Of a stretch of 64,000 nt of DNA, positions 1 to 8,602 are shown piece after piece. Below the pieces are notes generated by a model, which was given only the letters and a program-made list of their open reading frames with translations, was not told the DNA's origin and made no database searches. The position numbers and the translations under genes are program-made. Within the stretch, counting starts at the first letter, position 1. Each line of letters begins with the position of its first letter. Origin of the DNA: SHZL01 sp963708905 (lineage in GTDB: Bacteria; Pseudomonadota; Gammaproteobacteria; Xanthomonadales; SZUA-36); the NCBI GenBank assembly GCA_963708905.1, contig CAVPUV010000040.1, forward strand, positions 90,220 through 154,219. The letters are read 5' to 3'.

Positions 1-780
1 CTGTTCGCGCATCACGTCCACCACGTCATCGATGGTGATGGTGCCGAGAACCCGCTGGTCGGCGTCGGTCACCGGTGCGGAAATCAGGTCATGATGTTCG
101 AACTCGGTGGCAACCTGACTGGCGGGCATGTCGACCGGAATGGTCCGCAGCGTGCGATCCATGTGCTCGGCCACGGTCGACGCGGGGTCGCGGGTCAACA
201 AGTCGGCCAGCTTGAGGCTGCCCAGGTAGCGGCCCGCGCGGTCGACCACGAACAACAGGTCGAAAATTTCCGGCAGTTCGCCACGTGTGCGCAGGTAACG
301 CAGGACTACGTCCAGGTTGACGTCAGGACGAATGGTCAGTACATCCGGGTCCATCAAGCCGCCGGCGGAATCTTCCGGGTAGGACAATACCCGATCGAGA
401 CGTTCTCGATCCTGCCGGTCCATGCTGCGCAGGACCTTGGAGATGACGGCATCGGGCAAGTCATCCAGGATGTCGGCCAGATCGTCCAGGTCGAGATCGC
501 CGACCGCCGCCACCAGCTCATCCGGGGTCATGCCGCGGATCAGGCTGACGCGTACCTCGTCGTTGACTTCGACCAGCACCTCACCGTCCAGCTCAGGGTC
601 GACGAGGTCCCATACCGCCAGACGCTTGGCCAGCGGTAAGGATTCAAGCAGATCGCCGATTTCGGCTGGGGACAAGCCGTTGACCAGCCCGCTGACGCGG
701 TATTTGACACCGGACTCGAGTGCTTCGGACAAGTGATCGATTTGGCGCGTGGTTTTCTCTTGGTGAATTGGTTCGACCAT
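1..780 (-). CDS. mgtE: MgtE-family magnesium channel, N-terminal part (runs off the left edge)
   Basis: These are the first 260 codons of an MgtE Mg2+ channel of the inner membrane; the membrane domain lies outside the window. The visible part is the cytosolic sensor. A helical MgtE N-domain spans about residues 20-135 and contains DLDLDDLADILDDLP and VISKVLRSMDRQDRERLDRV. The CBS pair begins after EDSAGGLMDPDV, near residue 140, and continues to the window edge. The start codon (ATG at 780) is preceded by GAGAAAG. The gene follows ptsI in the same direction, but a 218-bp gap holding a structured repeat separates them, so it may have its own promoter. Family assignment is secure; the 3' end is unseen. 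Confidence 0.93.
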   Translation of the reverse strand, partial: MVEPIHQEKTTRQIDHLSEALESGVKYRVSGLVNGLSPAEIGDLLESLPLAKRLAVWDLVDPELDGEVLVEVNDEVRVSLIRGMTPDELVAAVGDLDLDDLADILDDLPDAVISKVLRSMDRQDRERLDRVLSYPEDSAGGLMDPDVLTIRPDVNLDVVLRYLRTRGELPEIFDLLFVVDRAGRYLGSLKLADLLTRDPASTVAEHMDRTLRTIPVDMPASQVATEFEHHDLISAPVTDADQRVLGTITIDDVVDVMREQ

Positions 781-816
781 GACACTTTCTCGCCGGCCAG
801 ACTTTGGACTGCTGGC

Positions 817-822
817 ATTATA
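817..822 (-). promoter_or_regulatory. Possible -10 box for mgtE
   Basis: A perfect TATAAT lies on the minus strand 37 bases before the mgtE start codon. The sequence about 17 bases upstream (CATCCA) is a poor -35 and falls inside hairpin H1 of the adjacent repeat. The call rests on the -10 box and position only. Confidence 0.35.
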
Positions 823-823
823 T

Positions 824-968
824 AGTGCGCATCCGGAAATGGATGCACGCTAACGCGGCACATGGAAGTGCCGCCATTTTCAATGATGTAAGTCATTGAA
901 AATGAGAGCGAAGCAAAACCACGCTTTTGTTTCGCGATTCCATAACGGGCTGGGATGCCCGTTTATGG
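824..968 (+). repeat. Five-hairpin structured repeat, copy A
   Basis: Five hairpins follow each other with almost no spacing. H1 is 824-851 (AGTGCGCATCC with GGATGCACGCT, imperfect). H2 is 855-874 (GCGGCAC with GTGCCGC). H3 is 875-904 (CATTTTCAATGA with TCATTGAAAATG, 12 perfect pairs). H4 is 908-935 (GCGAAGCAAAA with TTTTGTTTCGC, one G-U). H5 is 940-968 (CCATAACGGGC with GCCCGTTTATGG, one bulge). The same five-hairpin order is found inverted at 34196-34347, sharing CATTTTCAAT and CATTGAAAATGAGAGC. It lies between ptsI and mgtE. No stem is followed by a T run, so these are not ordinary terminators. Confidence 0.85.
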
Positions 969-998
969 ACAGACACTATATACGGTGTGCCGGGGTAC

Positions 999-2759
999 TC
1001 AGTTGGAAAGCTGGGATTGGTCGAGCAGGCGTAACAGGGAGACGTCGTGTCTTTGTCCGCCCAGGTTCAGCCAGTATGCGAGCGCTGCGGCAGCATGCTG
1101 AATGTGGGTTTCCGTAATCACTTGTTTTACTTCCAGCATCCGGCCCGGATGCATGCTGAAGGAACGCAGGCCGAGTGCCAGTAGCAAGCGGGTATAGCGG
1201 CGGTCACCGGCCATCTCGCCGCAGACGGTAACCGGTATGGCCAGCGCCTTTCCGGTGTCGAATATGTGCTGCAGCAGCCGCACGATGCCGGGATGCAGGG
1301 GGTCGTACAAATGCGCTACCTGTTCGTCCACGCGGTCGGCGGCCAGCGCATATTGCAGCAAGTCGTTGGTGCCGACCGACATGAAATCCAGGTGATGGCC
1401 GAGGTCTTCCATAGCCATGGCCGCAGCGGGAACCTCGATCATCCCGCCCAAAGACATGTGCGGATCGAACTTCAGGTTGCGCTCCACCAGTTCCTGTTCC
1501 GCCTCGCGCAACAGGGACTTGACCATCAGGACCTCGCTGACACTGGTGAGCATCGGAATCAGGCAACGCACCGGGCCAATGGCGCTGACGCGCAGGATCG
1601 CCCGCAATTGGGTCTTGAACAGATCGGTGTCACGCAGGCACAGGCGGATGGCACGCAGACCGAGAGCCGGGTTCATCGAACGACGCAGCAGGTCGAAGTC
1701 GAGTGCATTGCTGGTCTTGTCTGCTCCCAGGTCCATCGTGCGGATGGTCAGCGGCATGCCTGCAAGGTCGGAAATGGCGCGTGAGTATTCAGCTACCTGT
1801 GTTTCCTCGTCCGGCGCTTCGCCACGCAGGTAAAGAAATTCGGTGCGATACAGACCGATGCCGTCCGCGTCCAGTTCGACCGCGAGTTTCAGTTCATCCT
1901 CGCGTTCTGCGTTCGCCTGTAAGGCGATGACATCACCATCCAAGCTGTGCGGCGGCAACAGCCGCGTGCTCTCCAGCGACCTGCGAAAACCCGAAGTGAT
2001 GCGCTGAATTTCATGGTAATGATCGAGGAAGGCTTCATCGGGGTTGGCATAAACAACCCCCATCCTGCCGTCCAGGATCAGTGTTTCTCCTTCCTGCAAC
2101 AGGCTGAGCGCCAGGCGCACGCCAAATACCGCCGGAATGCCGAGACTGCTGGCGAGAATGGCGGCATGGCTGAAGGGGCTGCCGTGCTCGGTAACGACAC
2201 CAGCCACACCGCGCTCATGCAATAGCGCCAACTCACCCGCAGTCAGATCCGAGGTTATGACGAGGGTGTTGGCCAAACGGTCGGGTATGTCGCCGAAAAT
2301 CCTGCCGCCCGTTCCTTCGCCCAGTTTTCTTTGCACCAGGCGAATGACCTGCGCCACATCCTCACCGCGGGAACGGATGTACTCATCATCCATATGGCGG
2401 AATTCGGCCAGGATTTTTTCCAGCTGGGATTGCAAGGCCCATTCAGCGTTGAACCGGTCTTCGCGAATGCACTGTTCCGACGCATCGCTGATGGCGGAAT
2501 CGGTCAGCATCTGTATGTGGATCTGGAGAATTTCACTGGCGGCCGTTCCCGCATTCTGGCTGATGCGCGCGGCAAGTTGCTCCAGTTGTTGGCGTGCCAG
2601 GATCAGGGCGGCGCGAAAACGCTGCACCTCGTTTTCAATATCCTCAGGCCGGATTCGATATTCGCCGATTTCGAGTTCATTATGCTCGACCAGGTGGGAC
2701 TGGCCAATGGCAATGCCCCTGGCGACCGCATGCCCGGTCAATGCCAGAGTCATCTGCAT
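999..2759 (-). CDS. ptsI: Phosphoenolpyruvate-protein phosphotransferase (PTS enzyme I)
   Basis: Enzyme I takes phosphate from phosphoenolpyruvate and passes it to HPr. The protein has 586 residues and lacks the GAF domain of PtsP, so it is the plain EI type. The HPr-binding and swivelling domain carries the phosphorylated His198 in EHGSPFSHAAILASSLG. The C-terminal PEP-binding barrel shows the signature SVGTNDLLQYALAADR and the catalytic Cys513 in VTVCGEMAG. A GGGGAG Shine-Dalgarno sequence sits 7 bases before a second ATG at 2753, which may be the real start. The gene lies 18 bp after HPr in the PTS operon. With no sugar EIIBC nearby, the chain presumably serves regulation through PtsN and the EIIA-Man protein. 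Confidence 0.95.
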   Translation of the reverse strand: MQMTLALTGHAVARGIAIGQSHLVEHNELEIGEYRIRPEDIENEVQRFRAALILARQQLEQLAARISQNAGTAASEILQIHIQMLTDSAISDASEQCIREDRFNAEWALQSQLEKILAEFRHMDDEYIRSRGEDVAQVIRLVQRKLGEGTGGRIFGDIPDRLANTLVITSDLTAGELALLHERGVAGVVTEHGSPFSHAAILASSLGIPAVFGVRLALSLLQEGETLILDGRMGVVYANPDEAFLDHYHEIQRITSGFRRSLESTRLLPPHSLDGDVIALQANAEREDELKLAVELDADGIGLYRTEFLYLRGEAPDEETQVAEYSRAISDLAGMPLTIRTMDLGADKTSNALDFDLLRRSMNPALGLRAIRLCLRDTDLFKTQLRAILRVSAIGPVRCLIPMLTSVSEVLMVKSLLREAEQELVERNLKFDPHMSLGGMIEVPAAAMAMEDLGHHLDFMSVGTNDLLQYALAADRVDEQVAHLYDPLHPGIVRLLQHIFDTGKALAIPVTVCGEMAGDRRYTRLLLALGLRSFSMHPGRMLEVKQVITETHIQHAAAALAYWLNLGGQRHDVSLLRLLDQSQLSN

Positions 2760-2777
2760 GCTCCCCTGTTGCGTGTT

Positions 2778-3047
2778 TTATTCATCCTCACCAAACCGGC
2801 AATCGATCAGCAGTTGCAGCGCATCCAATGCCTGCTTTTCATCCTCTCCATTCGTGCGCACCAGCAGAGTCGTGCCTTTTCCCGCCGCCAGGGTAAGAAC
2901 ACCCATGATGGATTTTCCATTGATTTCGCGCCCATCACGCTGCAACCAGACATCCGCGGCGAAGGAGGCCGCACAATTAACCAGCTTCGATGCCGCCCGC
3001 GCGTGCAGGCCAAGCTTGTTGCTGATGGTGACTTCCCTTTCCATCAT
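2778..3047 (-). CDS. ptsH: Phosphocarrier protein HPr
   Basis: This 89-residue cytosolic carrier relays phosphate from EI to EIIA proteins. The active-site histidine is His15 in KLGLHARAAS. The regulatory serine, Ser47 in INGKSIMGVL, is the expected target of the HPr kinase encoded two genes upstream. The gene starts with two adjacent ATG codons, and its start overlaps the EIIA gene end by 4 bases, so translation is probably coupled. Both phosphorylation sites and the kinase in the same operon suggest HPr is a two-input switch here (inference). Confidence 0.96.
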   Translation of the reverse strand: MMEREVTISNKLGLHARAASKLVNCAASFAADVWLQRDGREINGKSIMGVLTLAAGKGTTLLVRTNGEDEKQALDALQLLIDCRFGEDE

Positions 3048-3448
3048 TTTTTATATTCCATAATGTCGCGCATGGCTCCGTCGGTCGCCAGTTTGACCAA
3101 TTGCCGTAACGGCTTGTTGCGATAACTCCAGACCCGGATAAGCATGGCCAGGTTGAGACCGCTGACCATGGCCACATGGGCTAGCGGAAGCAGCCTGGCG
3201 ACGTAATTGCTGGGACTGGCCCCGCCGATGTCCGTCATGACCAGGACACCGCAGCCCTGGTCGGCGCTGTCAATGGCAATGCGAATTTCACCGTCACCGG
3301 TTTTCTCCATTGCAGACTGCCGGAATGAAACAAAGCGGATCGCTGCCAGGGACTGCCCCAGAATGAATTCGGCAACCTCGATCATGGCACGGCCAATCTG
3401 TCCATGGGTCACGACCACCAGCCCTGTCTGCCCCGCTGCTGCTTTCAT
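3044..3448 (-). CDS. PTS EIIA component, mannose (EIIA-Man) family
   Basis: This 134-residue protein matches the PTS EIIA-Man/fructose-IIA fold. The likely phosphorylated residue is His15 in GLVVVTHGQIG. The segment VLVMTDIGGASPSNYVARL is typical of the family. It stands alone, without IIB, IIC or IID partners, in an operon of PTS-Ntr genes. The same arrangement is known from other proteobacteria that lack sugar transport by the PTS. It probably acts as a regulatory phosphate acceptor from HPr. It overlaps rapZ and ptsH by 4 bases each. The regulated target cannot be read from the sequence. Confidence 0.9.
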   Translation of the reverse strand: MKAAAGQTGLVVVTHGQIGRAMIEVAEFILGQSLAAIRFVSFRQSAMEKTGDGEIRIAIDSADQGCGVLVMTDIGGASPSNYVARLLPLAHVAMVSGLNLAMLIRVWSYRNKPLRQLVKLATDGAMRDIMEYKK

Positions 3449-4317
3449 TGCCCCATCTCGCGGTGATGCAGGACCACGGGGCTGAATTGCTGGCGCAGGC
3501 TGGTGGCCAGGCGGTCTGCGAGATAGACGGAGCGGTGCCTGCCCCCGGTGCAGCCGATGCCGATGGTGACATAGCTGCGTTGACTCTTGCGGATTTCGGG
3601 CAGCCAGCGTTGCAGTAATCCCAGGATGTCGGCAAATAAATTGCCGACCGATTCATCCTGCTCGAGCCATTGCCGCACGGCGGCATCGAGACCGCTGAGG
3701 TCGCGTAATTCGTCCACCCAGTAAGGATTGGGAAGGTGCCGGGTATCAAAGAGGAAATCCACGTCCTGTGGCACGCCGTGCTTGAACGCGAAAGATTCCA
3801 GTACCACGGTCATGGACTGATCTTCCGCGCCAATGCATTTCCACACCTGCCGGCGCAGCTGGTGAATATTGATGTCGCTGGTGTCGATCACCCATTCAGC
3901 GCGTGTTTGCAGCGCACTCAACATGGTTTTCTCGCGTGCTATGGCTTCCGGCAAGGCCACTTGGTCCTGCGTCAAAGGGTGACGGCGGCGAGTCTCACTG
4001 AAGCGCTTGATAATGACCTTGCTGTCCGCTGTCAGGAACAACAGCTGGTTGGGCAGGCCACTGCTTTTGAGCTGATCCAGCCATGCCGGAATGTGTGCCA
4101 GTTCGGGCCCGCGCGCGCGGGCATCGATTCCCAGGGCAACGCGGGAATACAGCGATGGGTTGCTTCTCAATTGTTGCGCGAATTCCGGCAACAGGGCCGC
4201 CGGCAGGTTGTCAACGCAGTAATAGCCGAGGTCTTCGAGTGCGTGCAAGGCCGTGGTCTTGCCGCCTCCGGACAGACCGCTGACCAGCACCATGCGCTGT
4301 TTTTCAATGGCGCTCAC
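3445..4317 (-). CDS. rapZ: RNase adapter protein RapZ
   Basis: RapZ binds nucleotide and glucosamine-6-phosphate; in E. coli it guides RNase E to the GlmZ small RNA. The 290-residue length is standard. The N-terminal P-loop is GLSGGGKT (residues 14-21), followed by GYYCVDNLP. The C-terminal domain carries GIGCTGGRHRSVYLADRLA, part of the sugar-phosphate pocket. Linkage to hprK, ptsN and rpoN is the classic context. Whether the glmS-controlling sRNA role holds outside enterics is unknown. It overlaps the downstream EIIA gene by 4 bases and lies 5 bases from hprK. Confidence 0.95.
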   Translation of the reverse strand: MSAIEKQRMVLVSGLSGGGKTTALHALEDLGYYCVDNLPAALLPEFAQQLRSNPSLYSRVALGIDARARGPELAHIPAWLDQLKSSGLPNQLLFLTADSKVIIKRFSETRRRHPLTQDQVALPEAIAREKTMLSALQTRAEWVIDTSDINIHQLRRQVWKCIGAEDQSMTVVLESFAFKHGVPQDVDFLFDTRHLPNPYWVDELRDLSGLDAAVRQWLEQDESVGNLFADILGLLQRWLPEIRKSQRSYVTIGIGCTGGRHRSVYLADRLATSLRQQFSPVVLHHREMGQ

Positions 4318-4322
4318 TTTGA

Positions 4323-5276
4323 TCAGTCTTCATCGCGTTGTTGCAGCAAACGGGCATGGCGTTCAATAAATGCAGCGGCAGCGTCGAAACCTTTCATTTT
4401 CAGCATGAAGTCCCTTACCGCAGCTTCCGCCATGACGGCCAGGTTCCTGCCGGCGCGAACTTTCAGGGTAATACAGGGGATATCCAGCTCGAGTACTCTT
4501 TGTGACCCCGAATCGGCCTTGAGACGATCCCTGGGGGCCGGCTGTTTCGTGTCCTGCGGCAGCTCAAGACGTATGATCAAACGCAGAAACTTGTTCAACT
4601 TGATGGCGGCGTCACCAAACATTCGGCGAACATTCAAGATGCCCAGGCCGCGGACTTCAATAAAGTTCTGCAATGCTTCGGGGCAAGAGCCCTCGATAAT
4701 ATCCGGCGATATCCGGGAAAATTCCGTTACGTCGTCGGCGATCAGCCGATGCCCGCGGGTAATGAGCTCAAGCGCCAATTCGCTTTTGCCACAACCGGGT
4801 TCTCCGGTTACGAGCACACCGAGCGTGAAAACCTCCATGAACACGCCGTGCAAAGTTGTGCGGTCCGCCAGGCTGCGAGACATGTGGTACTGCAGGTAAT
4901 TCACCAGTTCATAGGCTGGCAGGCTGGAGCGCATCAACGCCGTGGCTGTGCCGGCAGCCCCGGCCACGATGCTCTCCGGCATCTGCAATCCATCGCCCAC
5001 CAATACGATCAAGGGCTTGCCTTGCAGCAGTTTCTCCACCGTTTGCCGGCATTCGGTTTCTGACTGCTGGTTGAGAAACGAGATTTCCTCGGTCCCCAAC
5101 ACCTGCACTTTATTGGGATGAATCAGGTTGAGAAAACCCGCCAGGGCCGGGCGCGAACTGAGTTCGCTGGCCGCTATGTGGGGTCCGGATGGGCTGACGG
5201 GCGTCCCTACCCATAGCAGGCCAAGCCTTTGTTCCAGGTCTGTTATCAACTCATGGGCGGTCAGCGAACGGGTCAC
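4323..5276 (-). CDS. hprK: HPr kinase/phosphorylase
   Basis: HprK phosphorylates and dephosphorylates the regulatory serine of HPr (Ser47 here). The 317-residue protein has the usual two parts. The N-terminal domain covers about residues 1-130. The catalytic domain holds His143 (TLHGVFMEV), the P-loop GEPGCGKS at 158-165, Asp181-Asp182 (LIADDVTEF) and the signature EVRGLGILNVRRMFGDAAI. The gene sits between ptsN and rapZ. HprK is absent from enterics but found in several other gammaproteobacterial and betaproteobacterial lineages, which helps place the organism. Confidence 0.95.
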   Translation of the reverse strand: MTRSLTAHELITDLEQRLGLLWVGTPVSPSGPHIAASELSSRPALAGFLNLIHPNKVQVLGTEEISFLNQQSETECRQTVEKLLQGKPLIVLVGDGLQMPESIVAGAAGTATALMRSSLPAYELVNYLQYHMSRSLADRTTLHGVFMEVFTLGVLVTGEPGCGKSELALELITRGHRLIADDVTEFSRISPDIIEGSCPEALQNFIEVRGLGILNVRRMFGDAAIKLNKFLRLIIRLELPQDTKQPAPRDRLKADSGSQRVLELDIPCITLKVRAGRNLAVMAEAAVRDFMLKMKGFDAAAAFIERHARLLQQRDED

Positions 5277-5309
5277 GCGGGAAAGTATTACAGGATCATC
5301 GATTGAAAG

Positions 5310-5792
5310 CTATGCTGTGGCGGGCCAGGTATGTCCATTCTGGCCGGTGCCGGACAGCAGTTGCAGGAGTGTGCTGGCATTATCGGCTGCGCGCAGCGCC
5401 TTGAGTAAATCAGGATTGCTGAAAAGCCCGGCGACATGCGCCAATAGTTTCAGATGGTCTTCACTGCAATTTTCCGGTACGGTCATGGAAAAAAGCAGGT
5501 CCACCGGCTCACCGTCAGCCGCATCGAACGGCAGCGGCTTTTTCAAGCGAATGAATGAGGCCTGGATCGAGTGGTTGCCCTTGATGCGTCCGTGCGGAAT
5601 TGCGACGCCTTTGCCCAGACCGGTGCTGCCCAAGCGTTCGCGCGCACACAGGCTCTCGAAAATCGTGCGCGCGCTGAGTTCCTTGTCGTTGCGCGCCAAC
5701 TCTTCGCTGATGATTTCCAGCAACTTTTTCTTGCTGTTGCATTGCACATCGAAACGAATATTTTCCAGACTGAGCAAGTCACTGATTAACAT
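5310..5792 (-). CDS. ptsN: Nitrogen regulatory PTS EIIA (EIIA-Ntr)
   Basis: PtsN is the terminal phosphate acceptor of the PTS-Ntr chain and controls targets such as potassium transport and nitrogen metabolism in other bacteria. The 160-residue protein belongs to the EIIA-fructose/mannitol superfamily. The phosphorylated residue is His67 in GVAIPHGRIKG. The segment PVDLLFSMTVPENCSEDHL matches the family core. It follows hpf with a 52-bp gap and precedes hprK. No good ribosome site is visible before the ATG at 5792, which follows an AT-alternating stretch. Confidence 0.94.
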   Translation of the reverse strand: MLISDLLSLENIRFDVQCNSKKKLLEIISEELARNDKELSARTIFESLCARERLGSTGLGKGVAIPHGRIKGNHSIQASFIRLKKPLPFDAADGEPVDLLFSMTVPENCSEDHLKLLAHVAGLFSNPDLLKALRAADNASTLLQLLSGTGQNGHTWPATA

Positions 5793-5844
5793 GGGTATAT
5801 ATATGTAATGACGGGCCGAAGAAGTATTCCGGACGAATGGAATC

Positions 5845-6168
5845 TCAATCCAGAGTGGTCGAACGATCGTCGCGGGATACCTGGTGGTTGCGCAACCGGT
5901 CCTTGTAACGTCTCACCTGCTTGTCCAGTTTGTCCGAGAGACTATCGATGGCGGCATACATGTCTGTGTCGGACGCGTTGGCAAACAATGACTTGCCCGC
6001 TGCCAGCAGCGTGGCTTCGGCCTCATTCTTGTGCTTTTCCACATTCAGTATGACATTGATTGAAATAAGGTGGTCGAAATGTCTGGACAGGCGTTGCAAT
6101 TTTTCCGTGACATAGTCCCGCAAGGCGGTCGTAACTTCGACGTGATGACCGGTAATAATAATCTGCAT
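5845..6168 (-). CDS. hpf: Ribosome hibernation promoting factor
   Basis: This 107-residue protein begins MQIIITGHHVEVTTALRDYV, the standard opening of short HPF/YfiA proteins that bind the 30S decoding centre in stationary phase. The ATG at 6168 is chosen because AAGGAG lies 6 bases upstream; an in-frame ATG 45 bases earlier has no such site. The segment HKNEAEATLLAAGKSLFANA is family-typical. It lies downstream of rpoN after a gap of about 200 bp, so it may also have its own promoter there. The rpoN-hpf-ptsN order is widely conserved. Confidence 0.95.
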   Translation of the reverse strand: MQIIITGHHVEVTTALRDYVTEKLQRLSRHFDHLISINVILNVEKHKNEAEATLLAAGKSLFANASDTDMYAAIDSLSDKLDKQVRRYKDRLRNHQVSRDDRSTTLD

Positions 6169-6373
6169 GTTGATCTCCTTCAGAAATAACCGACACGAAT
6201 GTAGCTCTTGCACCCACTCGAAAGCAGCCTGATTTTACATGGAGGAAATTGTTCGCTCGCTCTTGTACTGGGGCCGGAGCAATGGCTCTTTTCCATGGCG
6301 GGGGGTTGATCATCGACGGCATGATTCTATACCCGAATAACTTTGTTTCCTAGTGCGCGGGTGAACGCGCGGG

Positions 6374-7846
6374 TCAACGCTGCATGCCGGAATGACGCAA
6401 TGCGTGCTGGCGACGGTATTCCCGCCGGCGCTCGGCGCTGGAACCAATTCCCAGGGATTCCCGATACTTGGCGACGGTTCTGCGGGCGGCATGAATCCCT
6501 GCCTGCCGCAGCAGCAGGCAAAGATCCTGATCGCTCAGAGGCGATGATTCAGGCTCCTTATCGAGCAGAACCTGTAACCTGGCCTTGACCGCGGTCGCGC
6601 TGATCGCGCCACCCCGTTCAGTCGCCACATGGCTGGAAAAAAAGTACTTCAGCTCGTAAATTCCGCGCGGAGTCAGCATATACTTTTTCGTGGTGGCCCG
6701 GGACACCGTCGACTCGTGTACGCCGATCTGCTCTGCAATCTGGCGCAAAACCAGTGGCTGCATCGCGATTTCTCCACTGGTGAGGAAATCCTGCTGTTGT
6801 TCCACGATGCTTTGCGCAACGTTCAGCAGCGTGCGGTTGCGCATTTCCAGGCTGGACATCAGCCAGCGCGCTTCCTGCAACCTGCCCTTGAGGTAACTGG
6901 CATCCTGGCCGCCGGATTTGCGCAACAGGTCGATATAGTAGTTATTCAGACGCAGCCCGGGGTCATTTTCCGGGTTCAGGCTTACCCGCCATTGCTCGCC
7001 GACCCGGGTGACGTACACGTCCGGCACGATGTATTCATCCCGGCGATTGTCATAACGCGCACCGGGTCGCGGTTCGAGTGACTGGATGAGTTGCAGGGCT
7101 TCGATCAGCGCGTCCGGCTTGGCGCCGGTATGGCGGCGCAATTCATCGAGATCATGGCGCGCTACGAGGTCCAGGTAATCGCGGGCCACTCGCAGGGCCA
7201 GTTCCCGCCCGGCGGTATCCGCCGGCAGCACCGAGAGCTGGACCCGGATGCATTCCCCGGGGTCGCGGCTGGCGACACCGACCGGTTCCATGCGCTGTAT
7301 GCGATGGAGCACCGCCAGCACTTCGGCTTCTTCCACCAGTAACTCCGGCGCCAGACTGGCACGGATGTCCTCAAGACTGTCGCGCAGAAAGCCCTCCTCG
7401 TCCAGTCCATAAACGATGGCGGCAGCGACGGCTGCATCGGCCGGCGTGAAATAGCTCAGGTTGATCTGCCAGAGCAGATGTTCGCGCAGGGATTGGTCGC
7501 TGTTGTCAGCTATCTGGGGTTCGCTGTCAAAGGCTTCACCGCCGCGTTCTGTCCACCGATCGTCGAGAGACAGCGCGGTATCCCAGTCTTCGCTTTCCCC
7601 CGGTTCCCTGTCGCTACCGTCGCGGTCCTGGATTTCTGCGCCGCGGTCATCGAACGTGTCTGCCGTGTCCGGGGTGCTGGCCGTATCCGCTTCGATACGC
7701 TCCAGTAGTGGATTGGAATCCAGTGCGTCCTGAATGTACTCGCGCAGCTCTATGCGGTTGAGTTGCAGCAAACGTATGGCCTGCTGCAATTGGGGTGCCA
7801 GTGCAAGCTTCTGTGTCAGCCTCAGCTGAAGCGTCTGGTCGGCCAT
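6374..7846 (-). CDS. rpoN: RNA polymerase sigma-54 factor
   Basis: RpoN directs RNA polymerase to -24/-12 promoters that need an AAA+ activator. The protein has 490 residues. Region I (about 1-50) is glutamine- and leucine-rich (QKLALAPQLQQAIRLLQLNR). Region II is acidic (about 50-115). Region III contains the core-binding and helix-turn-helix parts (ESTVSRATTKKYMLTPRG). The RpoN box that reads the -24 element, ARRTVAKYRE, is at 454-463. A 27-residue tail rich in arginine follows the box. It lies 36 bases downstream of lptB in the conserved order. Confidence 0.97.
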   Translation of the reverse strand: MADQTLQLRLTQKLALAPQLQQAIRLLQLNRIELREYIQDALDSNPLLERIEADTASTPDTADTFDDRGAEIQDRDGSDREPGESEDWDTALSLDDRWTERGGEAFDSEPQIADNSDQSLREHLLWQINLSYFTPADAAVAAAIVYGLDEEGFLRDSLEDIRASLAPELLVEEAEVLAVLHRIQRMEPVGVASRDPGECIRVQLSVLPADTAGRELALRVARDYLDLVARHDLDELRRHTGAKPDALIEALQLIQSLEPRPGARYDNRRDEYIVPDVYVTRVGEQWRVSLNPENDPGLRLNNYYIDLLRKSGGQDASYLKGRLQEARWLMSSLEMRNRTLLNVAQSIVEQQQDFLTSGEIAMQPLVLRQIAEQIGVHESTVSRATTKKYMLTPRGIYELKYFFSSHVATERGGAISATAVKARLQVLLDKEPESSPLSDQDLCLLLRQAGIHAARRTVAKYRESLGIGSSAERRREYRRQHALRHSGMQR

Positions 7847-7882
7847 GGATGTCTATAAAATTCTCTAGAATTCAATGATCGA

Positions 7883-8602
7883 TTACAGGCTGAATTCCTT
7901 GCCCAGGTACACGTCTCTCACTTCGTCGTTGGCAATGATGGCAGCTGGTTTTCCTGAAGCCAATACCTGGCCATCGTTGAGTATGTAAGCGTAGTCGCAA
8001 ATACCCAGTGTTTCGCGCACGTTATGATCGGTGATAAGCACGCCGATGCCGAGATCGGTCAAATGCTGCACGATACGCTGGATTTCACCGACGGAAATGG
8101 GGTCAATTCCGGCAAACGGCTCATCCAGCAGGATGAAACGCGGGTGCGCCGCCAATGCGCGGGCAATTTCCACGCGCCGGCGTTCGCCACCGGACAGGCT
8201 CACGCCCAATTGGTCCGCCAGGTGGGCAATGCCCAGATCCTCCATCAGCAGGCAGAGGGTGTCTTCCCGTTCTTCCCGGGCGAGATTCTTGCGGATTTCC
8301 AGAATCGCCAGAATGTTGTCTTTGACCGATAGCTTGCGGAATATGGAGGCATCCTGCGGCAGGTAGCCGACGCCCAGCCGGGAACGGACGTTAACGGGTT
8401 CGTGGGTCACATCGACGTCATCGACCAGGATGGCGCCGTCGTCCGCTGGAATCAAACCGACGATCATGTAGAAACAGGTTGTTTTGCCGGCGCCGTTGGG
8501 GCCAAGCAGCCCCACTACCTGGCCAGGGTTGACGCACATCGATACATCATGCACGACCTCGCGTTTGCCATAACGCTTGCGCAGGTGTTCAGCCTTGAGC
8601 AT
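7883..8602 (-). CDS. lptB: LPS export ABC transporter ATPase LptB
   Basis: LptB powers extraction of lipopolysaccharide from the inner membrane with LptF and LptG. The 239-residue ATPase has the Walker A motif GPNGAGKTT, the Q-loop region GYLPQDASIF, the signature LSGGERRRVEIARAL and the Walker B FILLDEPFAGIDP. The start overlaps the end of lptA by 14 bases. Its place between lptA and rpoN is diagnostic. LptF, LptG and LptD are not in the window. Confidence 0.97.
   Translation of the reverse strand: MLKAEHLRKRYGKREVVHDVSMCVNPGQVVGLLGPNGAGKTTCFYMIVGLIPADDGAILVDDVDVTHEPVNVRSRLGVGYLPQDASIFRKLSVKDNILAILEIRKNLAREEREDTLCLLMEDLGIAHLADQLGVSLSGGERRRVEIARALAAHPRFILLDEPFAGIDPISVGEIQRIVQHLTDLGIGVLITDHNVRETLGICDYAYILNDGQVLASGKPAAIIANDEVRDVYLGKEFSL

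Noticed and set aside
824..968. Row of rho-independent terminators
   Set aside because: None of the five stems in either copy is followed by a T run on either strand, and the same five-part order recurs elsewhere inverted.
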